Assembly: GCF_017497975.1 (NCBI RefSeq)
Contig: NZ_JAGDEL010000001.1
Location: forward strand, 496,001-560,000
Direction: 5' to 3'
DNA length: 64,000 nucleotides
Source: Metabacillus bambusae
Lineage (GTDB): Bacteria > Bacillota > Bacilli > Bacillales > Bacillaceae
The first letter of the stretch is position 1. Each line of letters begins with the position of its first letter. Shown piece by piece: positions 18,443 through 26,368 of this stretch. The translations under genes and the position numbers were made by a program. The notes below the pieces were generated by a model that did no database searches, was not told the origin of the DNA, and saw nothing but the letters and a program-made list of their open reading frames with translations.

Positions 18443-18710
18443 CGTTCCCACCTACTATTTACTTTGCTAAGTTTTACGTTAATCAGATTCATCATATCAA
18501 ATGAAGCGTCAATATTACCACATTTTTGCCTTTTTTCACTAGAAAAAGCAATTGAATCCATTTGCGAGTTAATTTATTGGAAGCGGTTAACAAAAAACTA
18601 CATGAACTACATTTGTCATGCTATAATAATTGTAGTGTTATTATCATTAAAATCAAAATATTCTTTACACGAAACGATATAATTCGATGTGCATCAAGGG
18701 GGAATTTGCT

Positions 18711-19175
18711 ATGTTAAAAGTTGAAAGATTGTTAGTTAATTATAAAACCCTAGAGGAATTTAAGAAATTTAGAGAATATGGAATACAAGAGCTTTCTATG
18801 CTTGAGGACCTGCAGTCAAATATAATTGAAAATGATAGTGACTCACCGTTCTACGGTATTTATTACGGCGACAAGCTTGTCGCACGAATGAGCCTTTATC
18901 GTGTAAATAAAAGATTTGATCAGTATTTTAGCCCGCAACAGGACTTTTTGGAGCTATGGAAGCTGGAAGTTTTACCTGATTATCAAGGTAAAGGCTATGG
19001 AAGAGCACTTGTCGACTATGCAAAATCATTTAATTTGCCTATTAAAACAAACCCACGAGTTAAATCAGGAGATTTTTGGTCTAAAATGAACTTTGAACAA
19101 GTTAAATACGAGATGGAACGTGACAAAGGAGAAAATCCATTAGTCTGGTATCCTGCAGGTGTCAGTGAACAATAA
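18711..19175 (+). CDS. ylbP: GNAT family N-acetyltransferase YlbP
   Basis: A 154-residue protein of the GCN5-related acetyltransferase superfamily. The acetyl-CoA-binding loop VLPDYQGKGYGRALVDYAK (about 88-106) is clear, and the sequence is very similar to B. subtilis YlbP (KVERLLVNYKTLEEFKKF at the N-terminus, RDKGENPLVWYP near the C-terminus). Its substrate is unknown. The ATG at 18711 follows AAGGGGG; an in-frame upstream ATG at 18687 lacks a ribosome binding site. An extended -10 (TGCTATAAT, 18619-18627) lies about 85 bases upstream. It is transcribed away from panE and ends at a shared terminator with rsfA. Confidence 0.9.
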   Translation: MLKVERLLVNYKTLEEFKKFREYGIQELSMLEDLQSNIIENDSDSPFYGIYYGDKLVARMSLYRVNKRFDQYFSPQQDFLELWKLEVLPDYQGKGYGRALVDYAKSFNLPIKTNPRVKSGDFWSKMNFEQVKYEMERDKGENPLVWYPAGVSEQ

Positions 19176-19267
19176 GCAATCCTGATTGCTTGCTCGGTTT
19201 CTGACAAGTAAGTATCCAAGGAAATTTAGCTTATTTTAACTAAAATACTAAGTGCTTTTTTAATGAC

Positions 19268-19303
19268 AAAGGGGCTGACTTCTACTTGAAAGTCAGCCCC
19301 TTC
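19268..19303. terminator. Bidirectional terminator between ylbP and rsfA
   Basis: AAGGGGCTGACTT (19269-19281) pairs with AAGTCAGCCCCTT (19290-19302). It lies between two convergent genes and can serve both. Confidence 0.88.
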
Positions 19304-19311
19304 TTAGATCT

Positions 19312-19926
19312 TTATTTCTCAACTCTTTCTAAATTTCCGTTTTTATCCATCTGGAATTTCACTTTTCTATTTCTTTCATCCTCTTGAAGAATAACCATCT
19401 TTCTTGCACGATCCATAATTTCAATTAATGCATGGTAATCTTCCTCAATTACTTCTAAGTTATTTATGAGTGACTCCTTTTCATGTTGTAATTTCGCCAC
19501 TTCTTCTTCTAATTCCTTAATTTTACCTGTTAATTGTCTATTTTCTTGTTGAACCTCTTGCATAGATGGTGCTTCTTCATATTGTTGAAGAAACGAAATG
19601 AGATCCTTAATTGTATTTTTAGATTGAACACTAGGCGATTTGCTTTCTTCTTGTGCGATTGGCTCCTTTAGTGGCTCCTCTTCCTGTTGCGGAACAGTCC
19701 TAAGTTCTTTTCTTTGTTTCTTCGCTACCTCAATGCCTGTTTTATATTGTTTGCGAACATGAGAATTCCACCTAAACCCACAAGCAGCAGCAGTTCTGGA
19801 TAACTTTCGACCAACCTCTTCAAAGGCAGCAAGCTGTGTTGCACCTTCACGAATATGTCTTAGTACAACCTCAGCCAACAATAAATCCTCATCATGGGTC
19901 CAAGCATCTTGACGCGTAGTAGTCAT
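19312..19926 (-). CDS. rsfA: Prespore-specific regulator RsfA
   Basis: RsfA fine-tunes sigma-F dependent transcription in the prespore. The 204-residue protein starts with a Myb/SANT-like DNA-binding domain (about 5-60: TRQDAWTHDEDLLLAEVVLRH and AACGFRWNSHVRKQY) that is nearly identical to B. subtilis YlbO/RsfA. A variable acidic linker follows, then a long coiled coil (about 120-185, LTGKIKELEEEVAKLQHEKE). The N-terminal domain gives the name; the rest is less conserved. A shared terminator separates it from ylbP. Confidence 0.9.
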   Translation of the reverse strand: MTTTRQDAWTHDEDLLLAEVVLRHIREGATQLAAFEEVGRKLSRTAAACGFRWNSHVRKQYKTGIEVAKKQRKELRTVPQQEEEPLKEPIAQEESKSPSVQSKNTIKDLISFLQQYEEAPSMQEVQQENRQLTGKIKELEEEVAKLQHEKESLINNLEVIEEDYHALIEIMDRARKMVILQEDERNRKVKFQMDKNGNLERVEK

Positions 19927-20014
19927 CTATAATCCCTCCAATAGTCACTTTTTTTCTATACATATGCAACTAGTAGAATAGATAGACTAAATACAATCTA
20001 TTACTTTTAAAAAA

Positions 20015-20223
20015 GGCTCTGTTAAATTTAATTGTTGTTTTTTATATTTGGAAAGCAAAAGCTTACTCCCATTCCGCGGACTAACTGCAAATTCTCCACG
20101 CTCACACCTCACTGCTGGGTCTTGATAGGCAGTTCTCCTGTAGGAGTTTTACTGCTCGTAAAGAAATAGAATTAAAGATGTTTCCCACCTTCAACTCTAA
20201 ACAAGCGAGACATTAACAAAACC
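20015..20223. repeat. MITE-like repeat, GGCTCTGTTAAA family, degenerate copy
   Basis: The element starts GGCTCTGTTAAATTTAATTG and ends with a decayed inverse (CATTAACAAAACC). Its interior contains a CTCCTGTAGGAG palindrome-like core. It matches the ends of elements at 26060-26141 and 57281-57419. It has no coding capacity and fills most of the 327-base gap between the enoyl-CoA hydratase gene and rsfA. Confidence 0.6.
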
Positions 20224-20253
20224 AAACATACTATGTAATTAAAGCTATTTATG

Positions 20254-21021
20254 TTACTTCTTTCTATTTAAAAATAAAGAAACAGCACTATGGTGATCTT
20301 CCATCTCCCATAGTTCAGCACATCTATTGATTTCAGACATCATTCTTGCATGCAATTGGGTATTGATCCACTGGTTTACTTTTACAGACTTATAGGCCCT
20401 TAGTACATTAGGGTGATCAACTAATGACTCATGTATAAATTGATATGCCTCGATTCGAGCATTTGTAGCAGAAACAATCTTTTGGATAAACCCTAAAGAA
20501 TACGCTTCCTCAGCAGACATTCTTTTTGCAGATAAAAGCATTGTCATTGCCTTATCATATGCTAATTTCTCATGAAGCATAGTGGATCCTCCCCAACCAG
20601 TCGTTATTGCTAAAGAACCTTGAATAAACCCAAGTGAAATACCTTGTTTGGCGATGCGAAAGTCACAAGCTGTCGCAATTTCACAGCCGCCACCTAAGGC
20701 AATTCCATTCATAATGGCGAACGTTGGTATTGGAAACGTCATAATTTGATAAAGCAATTCCCCCATTTTCGAAAGCATATGGTAGGCTTCGTCCTTTGTT
20801 TTCAATTGATGAAAGGCTTCTACATCACCACCTGAACAAAACGCCTTCTCTCCTTCTCCCGTAATAACCATTGCTTTTATATCGTTTCTTTTATATAAAG
20901 AATTAAGGCTAGCTTTTAATTCATCCATCATATCCAGGTCTACAGCATTATACTTCAAGGGCCGATTAAGCTTAAGTTCGATAATTCCTTTTTCGTGTTC
21001 ATTCATAACAAGCTTATTCAT
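20254..21021 (-). CDS. Enoyl-CoA hydratase/isomerase family protein
   Basis: A 255-residue crotonase-superfamily protein. It shows the oxyanion-hole regions EKAFCSGGDVEAFHQL (about 58-73) and MNGIALGGGCEIATACDFRIA (about 105-125). The position usually occupied by the first hydratase catalytic glutamate reads NGIALGGGCEIA with glutamate after the glycine run, and the second region LAITTGWGGSTMLHEKL has threonine-glycine where a typical hydratase has a glutamate, so strict hydratase activity is doubtful. Substrate unknown. B. subtilis lacks a gene at this place; some other bacilli carry one. The gene has no partner beta-oxidation genes nearby. Confidence 0.85.
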   Translation of the reverse strand: MNKLVMNEHEKGIIELKLNRPLKYNAVDLDMMDELKASLNSLYKRNDIKAMVITGEGEKAFCSGGDVEAFHQLKTKDEAYHMLSKMGELLYQIMTFPIPTFAIMNGIALGGGCEIATACDFRIAKQGISLGFIQGSLAITTGWGGSTMLHEKLAYDKAMTMLLSAKRMSAEEAYSLGFIQKIVSATNARIEAYQFIHESLVDHPNVLRAYKSVKVNQWINTQLHARMMSEINRCAELWEMEDHHSAVSLFLNRKK

Positions 21022-21061
21022 ACGTATCCTCCTCTCTATTTACTGTTTTTTACAAGAACAA

Positions 21062-21220
21062 AAGCGCAAGCGACTTGATCAGCCCCGACAAGCATAAGAT
21101 GATTTAGAATAGAAGGCGTTCTTTGCCTTCAATTCTAAATTAGCTTATGACCTCGAGGGGCTAGGCGCTGGAGCTGGATGCCAAGCACTTATCTACAGTA
21201 CGAGAATTTTATAATTTCCT
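21062..21220 (+). repeat. Interspersed hairpin repeat (GCGCAAGCGC...GGCGCTGGAGCT family), copy A
   Basis: Contains TTGATCAGCCCCGACAAGC, an inner stem TTTAGAAT-GAAGGC with GCCTTC-ATTCTAAA, then GAGGGGCTAGGCGCTGGAGC and a tail module ending GAATTTTATAATTTCCTA. The outer AGCCCC/GGGGCT arms pair, so the unit folds into nested hairpins. Related copies are at 21230, 29756, 31488, 40207 and 62480. Confidence 0.8.
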
Positions 21221-21229
21221 AAACGCGAA

Positions 21230-21345
21230 CAAAGCTCAGGGCGCCTTGAATAGCGCCGACAAGCAAAAGACGCTTATGAATCGACTGTGTTTTTCACCTT
21301 CAATTCCTGAGTTTTTTTAGACCCAAGAGGAGCTAGGCGCTGGAC
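21230..21345 (+). repeat. Interspersed hairpin repeat, copy B (degenerate)
   Basis: Follows copy A directly. GGGCGCCTTGAATAGCGCCG and GAGGAGCTAGGCGCTGGAC ends are kept, while the central stem has lost most of its pairing. The tandem pair fills the 400-base gap between rpmF and the enoyl-CoA hydratase gene. Confidence 0.7.
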
Positions 21346-21369
21346 TTTATGATTTATAGTTGCAAAACA

Positions 21370-21406
21370 ATAATAAAAGCGTGAAGATCCATTGATCCTC
21401 ACGCTT
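21370..21406 (-). terminator. Terminator after rpmF
   Basis: AAGCGTGAAGATC (21377-21389) pairs with GATCCTCACGCTT (21394-21406), 13 bp with one G-U, followed on the minus strand by TTTATTATTG. Confidence 0.88.
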
Positions 21407-21425
21407 CATTAGCTGTAACAAATAA

Positions 21426-21599
21426 TTATTTGCTTACAACGTCTCTTCCTTTGTATGTTCCACAAGCTTTACATACACGGTGAGCAAGTTTGCTTTCACC
21501 GCAGCTTGGGCATTCTACCATACCAGGTACTTGTAATTTAAAATGTGTACGACGTAGTCTCTTTCTTGTTTTAGAAGTTCTTCTAAAAGGTACAGCCAT
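21426..21599 (-). CDS. rpmF: 50S ribosomal protein L32
   Basis: L32 is a small zinc-ribbon protein of the large ribosomal subunit. The 57-residue protein begins [20 protein letters not shown] and keeps the four zinc cysteines (Cys30, Cys33, Cys43, Cys46) in CPSC...CKAC, so this is the zinc-binding form. The ATG at 21597-21599 follows AAGGAGGTGG; the longer reading frame upstream is not used. It is cotranscribed with ylbN, 52 bases upstream, which is the usual pairing. Confidence 0.97.
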   Translation of the reverse strand: MAVPFRRTSKTRKRLRRTHFKLQVPGMVECPSCGESKLAHRVCKACGTYKGRDVVSK

Positions 21600-21675
21600 T
21601 ATTCCCACCTCCTTAAAGAGCATTGCATTGTGAATCCGGTAAAACCGGTTCAGTCTGTGCTATAAGCTTAGTATA

Positions 21676-22194
21676 TTAGCTTTCTTCATTTTCGAAGAAT
21701 TTTGCTAATCCAGCAAGTCTAGGGTCAATCTTGTTATTCTGATCTTCCTCAGAAATAACTTCCCAATCTTTCCCTGATTGAGGAGCAGCGCCTTCTTCAT
21801 TTGCACCATCATCACAGAATACCTGGATCGGAATTTCTAATATAAGGATTTCTTTGATTATAGGTGTTAGATCAACAATATCACCTTCAGCAAGATGAAA
21901 ATCCTCTTCCGTATCATAATCTGCTGGTTTTAATAAAAATGTTTCTGTTGTATCAATTGAAAATGGATATTGAACATCCACTAATGTTCGAGAACAAGGC
22001 AGAACCATTGAACCTGAAATTGATAAATGGAACGTTACCTTAGTTGAGCTAATGTCAGCTCTTCCACTAACGCTTACAGGAGAAATATCACGAATGTCTT
22101 GATGACTAGTGACAAGCTCACTTAAATCGATTTCTTCTTCAATCTTCAATCCCTTGCTTTGCAATTGATTTAGTTGACTAATTGTCCATTTCAA
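21676..22194 (-). CDS. ylbN: YceD/DUF177 family protein YlbN
   Basis: The 172-residue protein belongs to the DUF177 (YceD) family, which is almost always encoded immediately upstream of rpmF and in other bacteria is linked to 23S rRNA accumulation. It has the family's SGSMVLPCSRTLVDVQYPF stretch near 80-98 and the acidic GDIVDLTPIIKEILILEIP region near 124. The last 25 residues are charged. The start is TTG with AGGTGAT upstream. Its molecular role in Bacillus is not established. Confidence 0.9.
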   Translation of the reverse strand: MKWTISQLNQLQSKGLKIEEEIDLSELVTSHQDIRDISPVSVSGRADISSTKVTFHLSISGSMVLPCSRTLVDVQYPFSIDTTETFLLKPADYDTEEDFHLAEGDIVDLTPIIKEILILEIPIQVFCDDGANEEGAAPQSGKDWEVISEEDQNNKIDPRLAGLAKFFENEES

Positions 22195-22472
22195 TGTGTA
22201 TCACCTCAAGGCAACAAAGGTAATTATAGCCTTCGCAATAATATTTGTCAATATTTTTTCTTTACAGTATAAGTATACAGGATAATCGCATTTTTACAAA
22301 ACGAATATCTTGTTTCACTCATATGCGGTCTTATTTAGCATGTCTTATTTTAATCATCAAATGACTGATTTGCAAGTTCTTTCTACATTTTTGTTAAAAA
22401 TAAACCTATACAAAGTGTTTATAGTTATATTCGTTTAACCTATAATGGATATCAATATCTATTTAAAAATAT

Positions 22473-22691
22473 GGCTGTTTTCGCAAACTTTGTTGCTATT
22501 TACCAAGTAGCGCGATGAGGTTGATTGCATCGAGAGATGCTCGCTTTCTGCGGGGAGTGCGGTGAGCATCCTCAGCGTAAACGACTGCATGAGTCTCACC
22601 TGTCCCGCTGCTCTAAGCAGGAGTCTCGAAATCCGTTCCACTCAACCTTAAAGAGTTTTCGTTTTAAAAGCAACAACTCTTAGAAAGAGCC
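22473..22691 (-). repeat. MITE-like repeat (GGCTCTTTT...GCAACAAAGTTTGCGAAAACAGCC family), copy 1
   Basis: A non-coding element of about 219 bases, oriented opposite to copy 2 at 23944-24165 and alignable with it over its whole length. Terminal sequences GGCTGTTTTCG and the inverse of GGCTCTTTC are imperfect inverted repeats. The interior has CGCTTTCTGCGGGGAGTGCG and GAGACTCCTGC-type palindromic pieces that are common in Bacillus intergenic repeats. Confidence 0.75.
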
Positions 22692-22715
22692 AAAAATATA
22701 GAACGTGGTGATCAT

Positions 22716-23933
22716 ATGAATGCTTTAGGACTTGTTGTAGAATATAATCCCTTTCATAATGGACATTTCTATCATTTAACACAATCCATTAAAGAAACTA
22801 ATGCAGATATTGTTATTGCTGTCATGAGCGGGAACTTTCTGCAAAGAGGAGAACCTGCTATTGTCTCAAAATGGGAAAGAACGAAAATGGCTTTACATAG
22901 TGGAGTAGATTTGGTTGTTGAATTGCCTTATGCATTTGCTACACAAAAAGCAGAGACGTTTGCAAATGGTTCCGTTTCTATACTAGAGGCCTTACAATGT
23001 CGATCACTATGCTTTGGTAGTGAATCTGGTGACATTTCTTCCTTCCTTAATGCAAATCAATTTCTTTTACATTTCAAAGAGCAATATGAGGAGTTAATCC
23101 AACACCATATGAAAACTGGTGTGAGTTACCCTACGGCATTAACCCTTGCTTTTCAAGCCTTATCTAACGGACATGAAATTTTAGATTTATCTTTACCCAA
23201 CAATATCCTTGGATTTCATTATGTAAAAGCCATTCATCAACAACAGGCGAAAATAAAACCTTATACAATTAAACGGTCATCAGCCGGTTACCATGAACAA
23301 GATTTTGTCTCTCCTACCATTGCTAGTGCGACAAGTATTCGAAAAGCAATATTTTCAAATAAAGGTCAGGTCGCAAATTATGTTCCTAAGGAAACGGTAG
23401 ATATCATGGACCAATACAAAGACCAACAAGATCTTTTACACAATTGGGAAAACTATTTTCACTTACTAAAGTATTCTATTATGACGATGAGTGAAGAGGA
23501 TCTACTTAAGATTTATGAAGTAGAAGAAGGCTTAGAAAACAGAATCAAAAAAAATATTCGTGCTGCTGTTAGCTTTCAAGACTTTATGGAACGTATCAAA
23601 ACGAAACGGTATACATGGACTAGACTACAAAGGTTATGCACACATTTATTAACGAAAACGACCAAACAACAGATGAGTTATATCAATCATAGCGAAACAT
23701 CACCATATATAAGATTATTAGGCATGTCTTCAAAAGGCCAGGGATATTTGAACTCTATAAAAAAACAGATCGAACTTCCGATTATATCTAAGCTATCAAC
23801 CTTTCAACATCCTTTGCTGGAGTTAGATATAAAGGCTGCAGCTACATATAATATGATTTTTCCTGAACCTCTTCGCTCAGAGCTCTTAAGAACTGAATTT
23901 GCGACTCCACCAATTAGATTAGAAAATAAGTAA
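22716..23933 (+). CDS. tmcAL: tRNA(Met) cytidine acetate ligase TmcAL
   Basis: TmcAL (formerly YlbM) activates acetate with ATP and acetylates N4 of the wobble cytidine of elongator tRNA(Met). The 405-residue protein starts MNALGLVVEYNPFHNGHFYH, with the nucleotidyltransferase HxGH motif at 14-17, and continues with VIAVMSGNFLQRGEPAI (about 34-50) and GSESGDISSF near 101. The C-terminal part is helical and less conserved. It is transcribed against its neighbours and is flanked on both sides by inverted copies of the same repeat (22473-22691 and 23944-24165). Confidence 0.95.
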   Translation: MNALGLVVEYNPFHNGHFYHLTQSIKETNADIVIAVMSGNFLQRGEPAIVSKWERTKMALHSGVDLVVELPYAFATQKAETFANGSVSILEALQCRSLCFGSESGDISSFLNANQFLLHFKEQYEELIQHHMKTGVSYPTALTLAFQALSNGHEILDLSLPNNILGFHYVKAIHQQQAKIKPYTIKRSSAGYHEQDFVSPTIASATSIRKAIFSNKGQVANYVPKETVDIMDQYKDQQDLLHNWENYFHLLKYSIMTMSEEDLLKIYEVEEGLENRIKKNIRAAVSFQDFMERIKTKRYTWTRLQRLCTHLLTKTTKQQMSYINHSETSPYIRLLGMSSKGQGYLNSIKKQIELPIISKLSTFQHPLLELDIKAAATYNMIFPEPLRSELLRTEFATPPIRLENK

Positions 23934-23943
23934 TTAATTTAAA

Positions 23944-24165
23944 GGCTCTTTTCAAAGAGATTCTTTCTTTTAAAACAAAATCTATTTCAGGTTGATTGGT
24001 GCTCCTCGCGAGACTCATACGGGAGTAGCTTAGGACAGGTTAGACTCATTCAGGCGTTTACGCCGAGGAGGCTCACCGCCCCGCCTCGTGGAAAGCGAAC
24101 ATCTTCTCGCTGATCAGCCACACCGCATTACTTGGTAAATAGCAACAAAGTTTTCGAAAGCAGCC
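23944..24165 (+). repeat. MITE-like repeat, copy 2
   Basis: About 222 bases running GGCTCTTTTCAAAG to TCGAAAGCAGCC, the inverted partner of copy 1. Shared blocks include CTTGGTAAATAGCAACAAAG, GTTTACGC and AGGTTGA. Non-coding. Confidence 0.75.
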
Positions 24166-24170
24166 AATTA

Positions 24171-24208
24171 AAAAGAGAAAGGATGATCAATAATCATCCT
24201 TTCTCTTC
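24171..24208 (-). terminator. Terminator overlapping the ylbL stop codon
   Basis: GAGAAAGGATGAT (24175-24187) pairs perfectly with ATCATCCTTTCTC (24193-24205). The ylbL stop at 24194-24196 lies inside the first arm in transcription order, and TTTTT follows on the minus strand. Confidence 0.9.
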
Positions 24209-25219
24209 AAGTTTCGTTAAATATTCCACTGCTTCTTCAAACGTATCGATCGGAATTATTTTCATTTCTGTTTTGATCTTTTCTCCAACTTCTATAGCCT
24301 CTTTATAATTTGATGTAGGACTGTCATTTTCATTTGGTGCAAAGAAAATTTCCATCCCTGCTTTATCTGCAGCAACAATTTTTTGTGATATCCCTCCGAT
24401 TGGACCAACTTCTCCTTCTGTGTTAATTGTTCCTGTACCTGCAATATCATAGCCTCTCGTTAAATCCATTTCTGTGAGCTGGTTATAAATTTCAAGTGAG
24501 ATCATCAATCCTGCTGAAGGCCCTCCTATTTCCTTTGTATTTAGTTTAATATCCGGCTCTACTTCTATTTGTCGATCAGTAATTAGTGAAATTCCAATCC
24601 CTACCTTTTTAGGATCCTCTGTAAATGCTGCCAGCTTGATTTTTGCTTGTTTTTGTTTTTCATCTCTTTCAAAGGTAATTGTTAGTTCATCTCCGGCTTT
24701 CTTTTGACCAACATACTCAATAAATTCTTCTGCCGTTTGAAAATCCTTATTATCCACTTTATAAATTCGATCTCCTACTTTGAGGACATCTGCAGCAGGC
24801 ATGTCTTTTACAATTCCATCAACATATATACCGTGAAATGTATAATCAACTTGTTTATTTGCTTTTTTATAAGCAATAGTGATTGCTGATTCCTGTGATG
24901 CTTCCATCATATGTAATTGCCTATTAAAGTACTCTTCATCTGTCTCATCTTCTCTTTTAATTTCCTCTAGAGGATGGATGTAATAATAATCATGTAGCTT
25001 TGCCCACATATAAGTTAACGGATTTGCTCTTCCAAACCGAACTGTTGTTAAAGAAAAGCTTCCCTCTTCATCTTCAAATCCGTTTTGGACCTCAACGATC
25101 GGCTCTAGCTCTGAAGCCATTCCTGGTTGGGTCACATAATAAGGAAGCTTAATAAATGTCATGATTAGTACAATTATTGCTAACAAGATAAGAGAACGTA
25201 ATAAAGTTTTACTTTTCAT
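24194..25219 (-). CDS. ylbL: Membrane-anchored PDZ and Lon-type protease YlbL
   Basis: YlbL is a membrane-anchored serine protease with a Lon-like catalytic domain; in B. subtilis it contributes to degradation of the SOS division inhibitor YneA. The 341-residue protein has an N-terminal membrane segment (about 7-25), a PDZ domain (about 125-195, IVKDMPAADVLKVGDRI) and a Lon domain with catalytic Ser235 in GGPSAGL and Lys280 in GGISQKIVAA. Length equals the B. subtilis protein. The start overlaps the end of ylbK by 11 bases, so the two are translationally coupled. Confidence 0.94.
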   Translation of the reverse strand: MKSKTLLRSLILLAIIVLIMTFIKLPYYVTQPGMASELEPIVEVQNGFEDEEGSFSLTTVRFGRANPLTYMWAKLHDYYYIHPLEEIKREDETDEEYFNRQLHMMEASQESAITIAYKKANKQVDYTFHGIYVDGIVKDMPAADVLKVGDRIYKVDNKDFQTAEEFIEYVGQKKAGDELTITFERDEKQKQAKIKLAAFTEDPKKVGIGISLITDRQIEVEPDIKLNTKEIGGPSAGLMISLEIYNQLTEMDLTRGYDIAGTGTINTEGEVGPIGGISQKIVAADKAGMEIFFAPNENDSPTSNYKEAIEVGEKIKTEMKIIPIDTFEEAVEYLTKLEEKG

Positions 25220-26009
25220 GACTGTTTGTCTCCTTCCACTTTGCTATAACCCTATGTATTTTTTCTACATGCTGTATGGCTTCCTTCTCACCTATCTCAA
25301 TTATTTCTTTTATATTTGTAAAAGCTCGAGAATTATATTGTTCGACATGAGGACGTATCATTACATCTGATGCGATTTCCCGATGATGAACAAGCTCATC
25401 CTGCATAATATCGAGACTTTGCAAAATAACATCAAATATTGAAGTTATATCCTCATTTCGCTTTACATGTGATACATCAACTGCGATCACAATATCTGCC
25501 CCCATTTCCTTTACGACCGAAACAGGTACTCTGTCAACAACACCTCCATCTACTAATAGTCTACCATCAATTTTTTCTGGAACAAAGATCCCTGGTATAG
25601 CAATACTAGCTCTAACTGCATCTGCAACAGGCCCATCTTTAAATATAACCTTTTTTCCATCATATAAATCCGTAGCGACAACCGCTACTGGAATATCTAA
25701 TTCAGCAAATGTTTTTCTATGTGTAAATAATCGAATTAATTCCTTTACACGATTACCTGCAATAAAACCCATTTTCGGAACTGTAAAATCCAAGTAATAC
25801 TTTCTCTTAAAAGCTAAAGCAAATTGATACAATCTGTCTATACTTATGCCTGAAGCATAGAAGCTTCCAACTAGCGCTCCCATACTGCTTCCAGCAATTA
25901 AATCAATAGAAATCCCTTCATCATGTAATACCTTTAATACCCCCAAGTGCGCAAACCCTCTTGCACCACCTGATCCAAGCGCTAGTCCTATCTTTGGCTC
26001 CTTAGTCAA
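25209..26009 (-). CDS. ylbK: Patatin-like phospholipase family protein YlbK
   Basis: A 266-residue serine hydrolase of the patatin/RssA family. It carries the oxyanion loop LGSGGARGFAHLG (11-23), the nucleophile elbow GSSMG with Ser42, and the DGG motif with Asp154 that completes the Ser-Asp dyad. The natural substrate is unknown; relatives hydrolyse acyl esters. It is the upstream gene of the ylbK-ylbL pair, with overlapping ends, so it may be functionally linked to that protease. Confidence 0.92.
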   Translation of the reverse strand: MTKEPKIGLALGSGGARGFAHLGVLKVLHDEGISIDLIAGSSMGALVGSFYASGISIDRLYQFALAFKRKYYLDFTVPKMGFIAGNRVKELIRLFTHRKTFAELDIPVAVVATDLYDGKKVIFKDGPVADAVRASIAIPGIFVPEKIDGRLLVDGGVVDRVPVSVVKEMGADIVIAVDVSHVKRNEDITSIFDVILQSLDIMQDELVHHREIASDVMIRPHVEQYNSRAFTNIKEIIEIGEKEAIQHVEKIHRVIAKWKETNSHEK

Positions 26010-26059
26010 GGAGATGCCCTCCTTTTAGTTCATTATTAGCAAATCATTTCTTTATGATA

Positions 26060-26141
26060 GGCGCTGTTAAACACTGTTGATAAAAGGGAGCAAGATGCCT
26101 CTACCCTAATATAAAAAACAACAATTAGATTTAACAAAGCC
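26060..26141. repeat. Short internally deleted GGCTCTGTTAAA-type repeat
   Basis: An 82-base unit bounded by GGCGCTGTTAAA and TTTAACAAAGCC, with ACTGTTGAT and AACAACAATT inside the ends. It looks like an internally deleted copy of the element at 57281-57419. It lies in the 360-base gap between ylbK and ylbJ. Confidence 0.65.
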
Positions 26142-26368
26142 TTATGATAAAAGATTTTTTCTATAAAGATATGAGTAAAGTAGCCGGTTCATCCAATTCT
26201 CTGCACTTTTATTTTTCAAAACAATGATATAGCTCATTCTTATGGTCTAAAATGTACACCTATTCTCGTATATTGAACTAAAGAGGTTTGTACAACAAGA
26301 TGGAAAAGTGCTTCATCCACATTGTTCGTATACCTATTATGACCCGTATGTTTAGGAGGCATCACAAT

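Noticed and set aside
26288-26368. Upstream ATG starts of ylbJ adding up to 27 residues
   Set aside because: No ribosome binding site at those ATGs; AGGAGG is correctly placed for the TTG at 26369.
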